A stretch of 64,000 nucleotides of DNA from Argentina anserina. Lineage: Eukaryota > Streptophyta > Magnoliopsida > Rosales > Rosaceae. The translations under genes and the position numbers were made by a program. Positions 11,083 to 22,728 of the stretch are shown one piece after another. Below the pieces are notes generated by a model. That model did not search any database and was not told where the DNA came from. It was given only the letters and a program-made list of their open reading frames with translations. The stretch covers positions 11,427,001-11,491,000 of the forward strand of contig NC_065874.1 in NCBI RefSeq assembly GCF_933775445.1, written 5' to 3'. Each line of letters starts with the position of its first letter. Within the stretch, counting starts at the first letter, position 1.

Positions 11083-14000
11083 CTATAATTTTCTGGCATG
11101 TCTTTGATAGAAAGAAGATGTCCTCCTAAAAGCTTCTTCAAGAAAAGGTGGATCAGCAGCAAATGTAATTCGTATCCAGTTTCTCAGTCCTACTGCTGTT
11201 CCTGCAAAACGATTCAGTATAATTCAAATCCATATGTTACTCATTATGGAGATGATTATAAAGTATAAACTCATGCATCATTCTAATTCTACTTGCTTAG
11301 TGGTATGCAACACTAAACAATTCAAAGCTGGTAGACAAGGCTTAAGATTTTCGATATGGGATGCAAATTCAAAGAGCTTATTCCATGTGTAGCACGACTT
11401 GGTCCGAACATTGGCCTGTTCTGATACCACAAATTCGAGCATACCATACAAAATTATATGGAATGAAGTGGAAGGAGGAAGACTTATATACCTTAAATCT
11501 GTAATGCAAAGATTAGCTTCACTACTTTCTAATGTCAACGACTAGCTCACAATTTGTATACAAACATCACAACATGACTTGTAGAGAGAAGAATAGCGAT
11601 TTGCATTTTTGGGCAACACATCACGTTAATAATATATTATACGGCCACCTATAATCTTGTAGTGAAAGAATATATACACTAGTGCTCAGTATCATTTATG
11701 TAATGCAATGAAACAAAACGTATTCATATACCTGACATATGGTATTGCAAAAGTCATGCTAAATAAATTATTGATGGACATGTTCTTACCTGGAAGAAAA
11801 ATAACAGATTCCTCTTTGGCCAGCTTGAAACAAAAATCAATGTCATCACTAATATCTTCCAATAGTGAAAGGTCTAGTTTCGCCTGCAGCGCACAAAAAA
11901 AAATCATGCTTCTTTGTCTGCCTAAACAAGAATGTTAGCCCCAAAGCAAGGCAAACGTGAAATTCTGCCATTGCTTACTCACCATTACAGCCATAGATCC
12001 CTCTGCTTTGCTTGGACAGGTAATACAAGGGATGTCCTTTATCCTATCAGAACAAATATCTGATGACTGCTTCAGTAAATAGATAGTTTTTTTGAAGAAG
12101 ACCTCTTCAGTTTTCTCAAGGATGCTCGGAACTGCTGCCTATAACTTGCCAATGTCATTAAGAAAATAGAGATGAGGAATAAGTTGACGATTTGACATTA
12201 AAAATTTAAATTGGAAAAATTCACAATAGTTTCACTCTTCCAGCTAAAAGTTGATGTCTTTACATGTCAATGATGTAATGGGGCTGAAGTAATTTTCGTT
12301 GGCTGACAGACCAAGGCAACAAGAATGAAGATAGATAGTAGTCATAGTACAGTAGTGGCAGTACTAAGAAAATGTATCTATCCATTTCTATAGACTACTT
12401 ATCTCTCATATTGAAAGTAATCACGTCAACATTACAGCTGACCTGACTAGTTACAGACGAATGGGATAAGTTAATTTTCCAGGCCTTAACTGCAACCCAG
12501 AGGGCCTGTGCCTAAATTTTCCTCTATTTACTAATTTTTTAGGGGTTTTAATAGAAGCTGAAATTTGAAGGATCTGAAATTATAACTTTATTAAGCAAGA
12601 CTACTAGTAATATACTAGTATTTGTTTAAGAAGTTAAAACAAAGCCTTAGAGATACCAACCTGAATGAAGGTTGCAGGACCACCCAAAATGTCAAAATAT
12701 TTCTTAATGCGCTCAACAATCTGAATAGAAAGAAGCAGAGTGAGTTTACAGCACTACGATTAGTTGAAAGTTACTGAACTTAAAGATGTGAACAGGTAAC
12801 GAGTAACAACACAAAGTTCAACTTTGATACACAGATAGAAAATTTCCTTGTGATTTTAATATGGATGGAAATTCTCTAGATTGGCCAATTTATGACTGTC
12901 TATATCTGTGACATGCTTCAAAATGTTAAACCCTGATGAAAAGTACACTGTTTGAATCAGTGTATACAGCACACTAAAGTGGTAGCCTGTTTAATGAAAC
13001 TGCATCATAATTGTTCAACATAATTTAGAGTGACTATCATGAGATTACTTATAGCAACAACGTGGAGAAATAAGAAACTCTGCCAAAAATATACTAACAG
13101 AAGAGAACCTTGGGTTTTCTAAACGTGCCACAGGGATCAGTTGTCACAAACCAACCAAGCCGCCATCCTGGAACTATCCATCTCTTCGATAGAGAGCCAA
13201 GAGTAAGAACAGGAACAGTTGATCCAAACACTCCCATTGGTACAAATGGTTTATCCCCAAAAGCAAGGTGTCCATAAACTTCATCAGCAATAACAAGTAT
13301 TCTAAGTTTCTTTGCAGCTTCTGCAATCTATTCCAACAGAAAAACAATAAGTCACAACCATAATAAATGCCAATTCGTTAAAAAACATGGTTTTAAGAAT
13401 CTCCGGAAGCAAGATTACACAAAACTAACCTTCTCCAAATGTTGGTAACTGTACACATTGCCACAAGGATTTCCAGGGTTTATAATTACCATTGCAACTG
13501 TGTTCTGATCGGCAAGAGCTACAACAGCATCGAGATCAACCTCCCAGCCACACTCTTGCAAGAGATCAAAATGCCGAACCTCAAGATTTCTAAATCCCGA
13601 ACAAAGTTCATAAATAGGGAAGCCTGGCCTTGGAAGCAATATATTTGCTCCGGGGTGAGTAAGCATTGCCAATGCGACATCGATTGCTTGTGTGCAACCA
13701 GATGTGACGAAAACATCATCCAATGTCAGATCGTATGGAAGATCCCGGGATAAATATTCAGCAATTGCTCTGCAATGAATTCAGATAATGGGAATAAGTT
13801 TAAAATGTGCTACCCCTTCAAGTACACATACCTTTGAGGCATTTTATCAAACAGGTGCCTGCCAACTCCTAAGGAATTAAAGTATTAAACCAAAACTTAT
13901 TTTGAAGGATTAATTGTCCGCCATCCAGTCAAAGACTTCAAGTGCGGTAAATTTAAGGAATTCACTATTAATGCAAATTTGATCAAATCTGGAAAATAGT

Positions 14001-14908
14001 TGTTTCAGGTTCTTTGTGGGATAAGTAGAAATATTGGCAAGACTGATACTGCAGGTTCTGTTTTAAACTCTGTACATATAATTTAGACATGATCAAATGA
14101 GGAAGAACTACAAAATACCAAGTAATCAGGTAGATGTTAGCAAGCACCAAAAGATAGAAATATTTCTAACAAATGTTTAGATGACATGCACATTGGAACT
14201 TGAAAATATCAATTGAACTCCCAAGCACTCATCCAACCATTCATTTCAAAGTCCTCACCATGTCCTCATTAGAAGCTTCCCCATATAACTATGTAGAATA
14301 ACTACCTTTCTTACATTTTTAACTCTAACAAGTAACAAGTAGTTTCTTACCTGACAAGGAACAGCTAGCAAAGGTTGAAGACCACCCTATATGATCCATA
14401 TCATCTCTACTAAAAAATTTGCCCTTTATACTTTTCAAATTTCATCTGTTCTTAATCATAAAACCCTGATTACCCTGGGAAGTTAAAAAGAAAAATTGAT
14501 CAAGTGAAGAAAACTACAAAGCCTTTTATTTATTAAATTCAAAAGAGAACAAAGAGAATATGGCAGGACTTGAAATCGATGAAAACAAGAAAGGCAATTT
14601 GAAGCAATTAATAAATAAACAGAGGAAAAGAATCAAATTTACCTTCTGGTTTGAGGAAGACCCACAGTGGGAGCATAGCCATTGAATTTGTCAGATTGAA
14701 TAGCATCAACAACAGCTTCTTGAACAACATGGGTTGTGTGGAAGCAAGAGAATGCAGTTGGGTCACCCATACCCAATGAAATCAGCTTCTTCTTGCTCTC
14801 ATCTTCATCAACATTCTGCAATAGCAAGCTCAGAATGCCTTTAATGGTGATTGTTGCAGCAGTTGTGTCCACTAGTCCTCCTCCTCCTTGATGGGGTCCA
14901 TTCTCCAT
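11083..14908 (-). CDS. TAT: tyrosine aminotransferase family protein, 7 exons, complete
   Basis: Exons in coding order are 14643-14908, 13430-13769, 13109-13327, 12661-12720, 11983-12138, 11790-11883 and 11083-11201. All introns are GT-AG with consistent phases, giving about 417 residues, the usual length for plant tyrosine aminotransferases. Exon 1 has [12 protein letters not shown] and [13 protein letters not shown]. Exon 2 has [32 protein letters not shown] and [17 protein letters not shown]. Exon 3 has [13 protein letters not shown] and [16 protein letters not shown], whose Lys is the PLP Schiff-base residue. Exon 7 has [11 protein letters not shown] with the carboxylate-binding Arg. The enzyme would be a fold-type I aminotransferase converting tyrosine plus 2-oxoglutarate to 4-hydroxyphenylpyruvate and glutamate, feeding tocopherol/plastoquinone synthesis or tyrosine breakdown. 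Related plant family members act on other amino acids, so the exact substrate is an inference. No targeting peptide is evident. A copia element lies 1.35 kb upstream of the start. A copy of intron 1 sequence occurs at 26318-26600. Confidence 0.95.
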
Positions 14909-16254
14909 GGCTGGTTTTTTGATTCTGGGTTTTTCTTTGTATGGGGAACTGGGATACTGTGGGTTTTAAGAGTCTGAGGTATTGAAAGAGGGAGAAGTTA
15001 GGAGAATGGAAAGAGACGAGTCAGACAACTGGAGTTGTTTCAGCAGAACAAGCACCACACGTTGTTACTTCTCTGCATATGCATGCAAACAAAAACTGAT
15101 TAATCGGCAAGTGCTGGTTGGAGATTTTAGTTCCAGAAAATTTACAAACATGTGTATATTTTTGTATCAAAATTGTACTTTCATGGCATGACATATTACT
15201 GATCTTGGATTATATATATATAAAAAAAAAGATCTCAGCAAAAACGTTTTTTATTAGAAAACGTAAAAGGTAGATGTAATAGTTTAGGTTGTTTAGGAAA
15301 CCGGTAGAATCAGGGAAAATTGAGTTTGTGTAAAAACAGATTCAAATTTTCCGTTCCTGATTCAATCTGATTCCAATGTTAACTATATTAGACTGTTCAT
15401 GTGTCTCTGTATGGATACAATTATATATAATTCAACTATATAAATAGTTAACCACTCATGTGATCTATATCTATGTGCATTCTAATTTGAGGATGTCGAG
15501 AAAGTTTTTACCAAGAGTATAATTCTACTAAAGCACGACACATAATGTTCAATCCATATTACCAAAAAAAAAAAATGTTGAATCCAACAATTGCGTATTT
15601 TTAACCTTACGGCTAAATGCTCCTGGTGGTGGTGGTGGGATTTCAGATAATAGGAATATGCATCAAGTGAATTGGTAACGTGAATCACCAAAGATTGTAC
15701 GTTTTTCCAAAGTTGTACAATGTGACAAAGCTGTCACATAGAACCACCTTTTAGGGCCAAGGGAGTTGCTCTTCCTTGAAATCTTGTTCTGTTGAAACCA
15801 CTCCAGTTGTCTACAAGTTTGTGAAGTGGGCACGTATGATGTTCGGTACCAATAGCAATCTACAAGTTTGTCTTTCTGCCTTATAAAAATTGACACGTTA
15901 CTAAGAGTCAAGAAGATGAAGGCTCCATTCAGCGTACTCCACATGTATACATTGGCTAGTGAATGGAATATCCACCTCTCAGATTGGTCCGTCGTTTTTT
16001 ATTTACAAGTCATCTTCATCTTCGTTTTCATGACGATTTCGTAGAGACTTTGAGAGGAGAAGGTAACATCAACGTGGGCTTACACACTACTCAGGAAATC
16101 GAGTAGATTGCAAGAAAATGCTTCACGAAAATGTGCACAGGTTATAGTTACAAGAATTTTGACAGAGGGTATTACGTACAATGTCGAGTATTGTAACTGT
16201 ACAAAATTGAAATACTACGAGGTAGATATTATACTGTATGTGACTTTGCACGTA
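14909..16254. other. upstream region of the tyrosine aminotransferase gene; no gene seen
   Basis: This should include the TAT promoter and 5' leader (minus strand). There is a short (TA) run near 15210. A minus-strand frame at 15663-15944 has no family resemblance and no support. Confidence 0.45.
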
Positions 16255-16259
16255 CAATT

Positions 16260-16423
16260 TGTTGGAGTTAGTGGAATTTAGTGGTTGGAGTTAGTGGAAA
16301 TTAGTGAAATAGTTGGTGTGAATTAGTGGAAATTAGTAGGTAGAATAGTGCTAAAATTAGCCTATATAATGAAGTGTAATATGTAAATGAATCATCAAGC
16401 AATACAATCATACCATTTCTAGT
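16260..16423 (+). repeat. 5' LTR of the copia element
   Basis: It begins TGTTGGAG and ends TTTCTAGT. The outer bases are not the canonical TG...CA pair: it ends in GT. The length equals that of the 3' LTR and the PBS abuts it, which fixes the end. It contains repeated GTTGGAGTTAGTGG / GAATTAGTGG units and a TATATAA box near 16363. Confidence 0.95.
16363..16369 (+). promoter_or_regulatory. candidate TATA box in the copia 5' LTR
   Basis: TATATAA lies about 55 bases before the LTR end, a plausible position for the RNA polymerase II start of the element. The same string is in the 3' LTR. Confidence 0.4.
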
Positions 16424-16435
16424 TGGTATCAGAGC
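16424..16435 (+). other. primer-binding site (initiator tRNA-Met type)
   Basis: TGGTATCAGAGC is the standard copia PBS in plants, matching the 3' end of initiator tRNA-Met. It directly follows the 5' LTR with no spacer. Confidence 0.95.
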
Positions 16436-17009
16436 CTCTTTGTGCTCTGTTTTTCTCCTGGGTTTTTTCTTCCCGTTTTTATCCTTTTTTTCCGGCCGGT
16501 TATCACCTCCGCTGCGTCACTGCCTCACCGCTGCCCTCCGGCCCTCTCTGACATCGCCGCTGCCTTCCCGACGTCGCCGCCTGCTGCTCCGGCACCGCTG
16601 CTTCCTCTCCGACCGCTCCTGCCCCGGAGCTGCAGCTGCTGCTGTCTCGCTCCTGCTGCCCCGCCGGACGTCGCCGCTCCACGTCAGACGTCGCAGCTCC
16701 TCGCTGGACGTCGCCGCTCCACGCCCGACGATCACAGCCTCACTGATCCTCCTCCCCGAGGATTCTTCCCCGACGTCACATGGGTATCCGACCCGTTTTT
16801 TAGCCCAGCCCAGCCCAACTCAGTCCGACCCGGCCCAGCCCAGCTCAGCTCAGTCCGACCCGACCCAGCCCAGCTCAGTCCGACCCGGTTCGCCTGACCC
16901 GACCCGGTTCTCCTGACCCGACCCATCAGTGCATCTTCACCGACAGTTCCAGTGCACCGGCGGTAGATTCTTCTCCATTTTTTGCCTCATCTACACCTTT
17001 TCCTTTTCC
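16436..17009 (+). other. copia 5' leader, C/T-rich with repeated CCCGACCCAGCC units
   Basis: The untranslated leader between PBS and gag is rich in CCG and, at about 16795-16925, in short repeats of the kind CAGCCCAGCTCAGTCCGACC. Two long overlapping open frames cross it (16440-16916 and 16442-16897) because the composition lacks stop codons; their low-complexity Pro/Ser products show no domain. Confidence 0.6.
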
Positions 17010-20000
17010 ATGGGTTCTGGACACGAAGCTGATAGTTCTCAGACCTCTGATATTCTGACATTCGAAGTATCTATGAAGGGTTCTGAAAGTGGTTCATTTG
17101 GGGGCGCCAAACTAAACGGCACCAATTTCCGTAAATGGAAACGACTCATGACTGCTCATCTTCGAGGCATGCATAAAATGGGACATGTCACCGGCGTCAC
17201 TAAGGCTCCTAGTCCTACGGATATTGTTGCATACACTAAATGGGACGATGACGATGGTCTTGTCATGTCTGTCTTGTGGAAAGCTATGAATGATGAGATA
17301 ATTGATCTGGTGGAGGCCTGTCCCACTGCACAGGCCATATGGGAGACACTAGCCGGCTTATATACTAATGACACTGATTTCATACAGGTTCATGAGTTAA
17401 TGTGCACAGCTTTAGCCATTCACCAGGATGGGCAACCGGTGGCGCACTATTTCACCAAACTGAAGAATATTTGGGCTGAGATTGATGTGAAACGACCTTG
17501 CATGATTACAAATCAAGAGGATATTGTTTGGTACCAAAAGGAGAAGGAACTTGAACGAGTTCACCATTTCCTAAAAGGTCTTGATGCCAAACATACTAGT
17601 GCGAAAGGCGAACTGCTCCGAATGACCGAACCACCTAGCCTACTCACAGCTTTCACCTATATCCGTAAGGATGAGTCTCAGCAGGAGAGTATTATTCAGG
17701 CTCCGGCTGTCGTTTCCAGTCTCACTGTTCATGCTCGTTCTCCAGCACCACCCCTTCTGCAAGCCACCTCTGCTCCCTTTCATCGACAAGGACCACCACC
17801 AGGCTTCGGGAATCAACCCCGCCCTCCTTGCTCCTTTTGTCATGATACCAACCATGCTCGTGCGACCTGTTGGAAATTGTATCCACACCTTAGGCCTAAA
17901 CGGCCTAATCATCGCCCACAGCCAAAGGCCGCTCTTCAATTAGTTCCAGAACCAGATATCTATGGTGTGGTTGGGCATGATCATCATACTACTGGAGGAG
18001 CACCTACGGCCTCCATCGTTGGTCGTGGTCAAATTGGTATGGCATTCAATATTTCTCACTCTGTTAGTTTTGATACATGGATTATTGATTCTGGTGCATC
18101 TGATCATATGACTTATGAAAAATCTTATTTTACCGTATTGTCCCCTCCACATGTACCCTATGTTACTAATGCTAATGGTGAGGCATTCCCGGTGTTAGGG
18201 ACAGGGTCCGTTTGTATTACTCCCACCATAGAACTTCATAATGTACTCTATGTCCCCGCTTTATCACATCATTTGATATCTGTTCCCCAATTGAACGCTG
18301 ACGCCCAGTGCTCTGTGACCTTTTTTCCTATGTATGTGATATTTCAGGATCTTCTCACCGGACGGGTAATTGGTCGGGGGTATCTGAGGGGCCGGTTGTT
18401 TCATCTGGATCTGACATACGCTGGGGAAAAACCAGGGGGACAGTCTCGGACCGCTTTACTCTCCACTTCTGACAAGCTAAGTGAAGTTTGGTTATGGCAT
18501 CGTCGCTTAGGGCATCCATCTTTTAGTGTTATGAAAACATCTATGCCTTCTTTGTTTATTAGTGTGGACGAGTCTCTGTTATGTTGTGAGACCTGTGTTT
18601 TGGGCAAGAGTCATCGATCTACTTATTCCCCTAGTACTTCTCCTAAAAGTTTTCTTCCTTTTGAATTAATTCATTCTGATGTTTGGGGACCCTCTAAAGA
18701 GTCAACTGTATCAGGAATGCGTTATTTTGTGTCTTTTATTGATGAGTGCACACGTCTTTCATGGATTATTCTTCTTAAAAATAAAGATGAGGTTTTTCCA
18801 GCTTTTCGTACCTTCCATGCCTCTGTCCGAACCCAATATAATGCCACCATTCGAGTTCTTCGTTCTGATAATGGGGGGGAATATGTGAATCATGTCTTTC
18901 AGGAGTTCTTTAACACACACAGAATTGTTCATCAAACAATGTGTCCTTACACACCTGAGCAAAATGGGGTTTCTGAAAGAAAAAGTCGTCATTTACTTGA
19001 TATGGCTCGATGTATTCTTTTTAGTGCCCACATGCCTAAATACCTTTGGGGTGATGCTGTCATTACTTCCGCCCACCTCATTAATCGTCTTCCATCTCGT
19101 GTTCTTCAAGGGAAAGTTCCCTATGAGGTGCTTGCATCTCATGTCTCATTACCTTCTTTTCATAATCTTCCTGCCCATGTTTTCGGTTGTGTCGCTTTTG
19201 TTCATCTTCCACAACATCAGCGTTCTAAATTGGATGCCCGGGCAGTTAAATGTGTGTTTGTTGGGTACGGAGGCCATCAGAAAGGGTACCGGTGCTATCA
19301 TCCTCCTACTCGGAAGTACTATGTCACTATGGATGTTACTTTTTTTTAGGACATGAGTTACTTTTCCTCTTCTGATACTGCTCTTCAGGGGGAGAATTCC
19401 TATTTTGAAGAGTTGTATCATGGAGAGGGGGAGACAAATGAGCCAGTCGATATGGTAACAAGTTCCGTTGAGATTACCAAGGTGTCAGCCACACAGGCAC
19501 CACCGGAGGTCGTCACTCAAGAGATTCAGGCACCAGAAGCTGACAACACAACTGCCCCTCATGTATCCCGTACTACTGTTTATACCCCTGACCAAAGCTC
19601 TCCTAGTACAGAAGATCACTAATATGAGGTTAGTCATTCTATTGAGGCTAATAGTAGACAATATGTTTTGCCAAATAGGTCTACTCGAGGTCAACCCACA
19701 AAAAAATATGAACCTACCCTTCAGACTAAAGCCAAGTATCCGGTGGCCAATTTTATATCTACCAAAAGATTATCTAAGTCATATGAGTCATTCGTGAATC
19801 AAATATCTACTGTATCAGTACCTAACAAAGTGCAGGATGCATTGGGAGATCCAAAATGGAGGAAAGCAATGGAGGAAGAGATGGAAGCATTACAAAAGAA
19901 CAATACTTGGGAGCTTGTACCTCCACCATATGGCAAGAAGACTGTAGGATGTCGATGGGTGTTTACAGTGAAGCACAATCCAGATGGGTCAGTAAGCCGG

Positions 20001-21359
20001 TATAAAGCACGTCTAGTAGCAAAGGGGTTCACCCAGACATATGACATAGACTATGATGAGACATTTGCACCTGTTGCAAAGATAAACACTATCTGGGTAT
20101 TGCTCTCTATCGCTGCTAACTTGAACTGGCCACTTAGGCAGTTTGATGTTAAGAATGCATTCCTTCATGGAGAACTAACGGAGGAAGTATACATGGATCT
20201 TCCACCTGGATATGTAGCCACTTCTCCAAGTAACTCTGTATGCAGATTAAGAAAGTCTTTGTATGGTCTTAAACAGTCACCTCGTGCTTGGTTTGGAAGA
20301 TTCTCACAATTCATGAAGAAAATTGGCTACATGCAGAGTAATTCAGACCACACATTGTTTCTCAAACACCAACAAGAGAAGGTAACAGCTCTAATCATAT
20401 ATGTTGACGATATGGTAGTTACTGGTAATGATACTATTGAGGTGGACAGATTACAAAAACAGCTTGCCACCGAGTTTGAAATGAAGGACCTAGGTACACT
20501 CAAGTACTTCTTAGGAATTGAGGTAGCCCGGGGAAGTGATGGTATCTATCTGTGTCAGAGGAAGTACATCCTTGATCTACTAACGGAGACAGGTATGTTA
20601 GATTGCACTCCAATTGATACTCCTATTGAGCAAAACCATCGGTTAGCAGAGTACCCAGATCAAGTGCCCACTGACAAAACTCGTTATCAGAGGCTAGTTG
20701 GACGCCTGATTTATTTGTCACATACCAGACCAGATGTTGCGTATGCAGTAAGTATAGTGAGTCAGTTTATGCATAATCCGAGTGTGGATCACATGGATGC
20801 TGTTGTGAGGATTTTAAGGTACTTGAAGTCAGCTCCAGGGAGAGGAGTAATGTTTTCTAATCACAACAATAGCCTCGAGATTTGTGGCTTCAAAGATGCA
20901 TACTGGGCTGGAAATATTACAGATCGAAGATCCACATCAGGGTACTTTACCTTTGTTGGAGGTAATCTTGTTACATGGAAGAGTAAGAAACAAAATGTGG
21001 TAGCGCGATCTAGTGCTGAAGCAGAATACAGATGTATGACTCAGGGAGTGTGCGAATTGTTATGGCTTAGAAGTTTGCTACAAGATTTGGGTATTAAGCC
21101 TGAATGTGCTATGCAGCTGTACTGTGACAACAAGGCAGCCATTGATATCTCCCATAATCCGGTGCAACATGATCGTACGAAACATGTGGAGGTTGATCGT
21201 CATTTTATAAAGGAGAAGCTAGACGCGAAGATAATCAGTTTTCCTTTTGTTTCTACAGAAGAGCAACTTGCCGATATGCTCACAAAAGGAGTGTCTAAAA
21301 AGGCCTTTTATGATTCACTTAGCAAGTTGGGCATGGTTGATATGTATGCACCAACTTGA
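17010..21359 (+). pseudogene. copia gag-pol polyprotein, one frame with two stop codons
   Basis: The frame is open from 16929. The likely start is ATG 17010 (context CCATGGG), followed by MGSGHEADSSQ. Features in order: gag with a zinc knuckle CSFCHDTNHARATC (CX2CX4HX4C) near 17825; aspartic protease DSGASDH near 18090; pre-integrase LWHRRLGHP near 18495; integrase D,D,E motifs HSDVWG, SDNGGEY and PEQNGVSERK between 18670 and 18990; then, after the breaks, reverse transcriptase with YVDD near 20400, RNase H RSSAEAEYR near 21010 and CDNKAAI near 21125; stop at 21357-21359. A TAG at 19347-19349 and a TAA at 19620-19622 interrupt the same frame between integrase and reverse transcriptase. No frameshift is present. 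All catalytic motifs survive, so decay is slight and recent. Confidence 0.93.
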
Positions 21360-21366
21360 GGGGGAG
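21358..21366 (+). other. polypurine tract of the copia element
   Basis: GAGGGGGAG directly precedes the 3' LTR, where plus-strand priming is expected. Confidence 0.85.
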
Positions 21367-21530
21367 TGTTGGAGTTAGTGGAATTTAGTGGTTGGAGTTA
21401 GTGGAAATTAGTGGAATAGTTGGTGTGAATTAGTGGAAATTAGTAGGTAGAATAGTGCTAAAATTAGCCTATATAATGAAGTGTAATATGTAAATGAATC
21501 ATCAAGCAATACAATCATACCATTTCTAGT
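21367..21530 (+). repeat. 3' LTR of the copia element
   Basis: Same length as the 5' LTR. The only difference noticed is one A/G substitution (the TTAGTGAAATAG string of the 5' copy reads TTAGTGGAATAG here). Confidence 0.95.
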
Positions 21531-21731
21531 CAATTGTCCTAAATTTTGCTGGTGTCTTTGTTAACACACGGCGAGGAGAGTCATCATGAGATTAAAAGTT
21601 TAAAACCATGGAAATAATGAACGCTATCATGTAATTAAATTCTTGCCCACGTTTGAATACGTAACCGGTCCATGCATATATCAAGACATTATTTCTGAAA
21701 AAAAAAGGCTTGAAAAGAGAGGTAAAACCAC

Positions 21732-22149
21732 GGGCTTGGAATTAATAGTTGAAAGAGGCTGGAGACCTGGTGGGGTGAAGACTGATTGTCTAGAAGCTGT
21801 TCGCTTAGTGAACGGTGATGAGCAGGGGTATGCTTTTGCACATGATGGGGTTTTGGTGGAGAAAATTCATTCTTTATTGGATGCCATTGGTATTACTGGT
21901 ATCTCTTATATTCCTCGGAGTGTGAATGGTGTTGCTCATGCTATTACAACAAGAGTAGCCTGTCTTGAGGGGTGTATGTGGTTAAGGGTTGGGCCCGATT
22001 GGCTCTTGAATGGAAATGACATATCCGTAACTAGTTATAGCTCTAGAGAAGCGAGTGGAATTTCTATTGCTTCAATCGATATTTCCAATTTGGTTTTGTA
22101 ATGGTTCTTCTTTTGAATAAATTTCTTCCATTCTAAAAAAAAAAAAAAA
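21732..22149 (+). mobile_element. 5'-truncated LINE: RNase H tail plus poly(A), with target duplication
   Basis: An open frame (21643-22101) contains, from about 21732 on, residues typical of the C-terminal RNase H-like (RVT_3) domain of plant LINEs: TDCLEAVRLVNGD, then GISYIPRSVNGVAHAI in place of the usual PREANxxAD-type motif. The stop is followed by a short 3' tail and a run of A from about 22135. The same 19-base string AAAAGAGAGGTAAAACCAC sits just before the insert (21713-21731) and just after the poly(A) (22146-22164). This is the signature of target-primed insertion. The start of the frame at 21643 belongs to the flank, not to the element. Everything upstream in the LINE (ORF1, endonuclease, RT) is missing. 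Confidence 0.88.
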
Positions 22150-22164
22150 GAGAGGTAAAACCAC

Positions 22165-22728
22165 AAAAAAATTGTTGCCGAGGAAGTGAGAGGTTATAAA
22201 TACATTACCAGGAAATTTTAAGCAGAAATGACGCGAAAGGCTTACAAGTTGAGCTTCCTTGTGTGAACGCTGATTCCTTGAGGAGTCGATGATGCCGGAG
22301 TATTACTGGTGATGAAATCTGCTGTAAAGATGGGAGATCTTTGTATACCTCAACTATTTATATAGAAGAGGCTAGTGTACGTTAACGTTCCATATATATT
22401 ATTTTGATTTTCAATGTTTAAGAGAAGTTTGATGATGGTTCATCACGTCTGAAATTGTTGGTGTAGACTACTTCTGGACGTCTATCCAACTGCGAAGTAT
22501 AGTGTTCAGATAAGCTCAAGCAGTCACGCACGCCCATGCTAGCTCTGCATTAGGCATTGAAGCTGACAGTGCTAGTTTGATCTCAGGCAACAAAAAAGAT
22601 CGCTCATCTAGAATCCTAAATGAAAAGAGGAAGCGACCCTCGACTCGACGAACATCGATAATCATTTTCACTCACGACCATTTATTTTCATCTCATTTCT
22701 CAAATTTTTGTGATTTTGTCTTTTTTTA
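22165..22728. other. spacer, nothing recognised
   Basis: Mixed-composition sequence without a reading frame, repeat or RNA signature I could identify. Confidence 0.4.

Larger units (their letters stand above)
16260..21530 (+). mobile_element. Ty1/copia LTR retrotransposon, full length, 5271 bp
   Basis: Two 164-bp direct LTRs (16260-16423 and 21367-21530) differ at one position that I can find. CAATT flanks both sides (16255-16259 and 21531-21535) as a 5-bp target duplication. The primer-binding site TGGTATCAGAGC, complementary to initiator tRNA-Met, starts directly after the 5' LTR, and a purine run precedes the 3' LTR. The internal order gag, protease, integrase, reverse transcriptase, RNase H is that of copia elements. 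The single reading frame is interrupted by two stops, so the copy is probably not autonomous although structurally young. Confidence 0.97.

Noticed and set aside
16440..16916. 158- and 151-residue ORFs before copia gag as genes
   Set aside because: Low-complexity C/T-rich leader with no stops in two frames; it lies between PBS and gag and has no domain.
21643..21731. N-terminal part of the 152-residue ORF as part of a real protein
   Set aside because: It lies outside the LINE target duplication and is flanking DNA that happens to be open.
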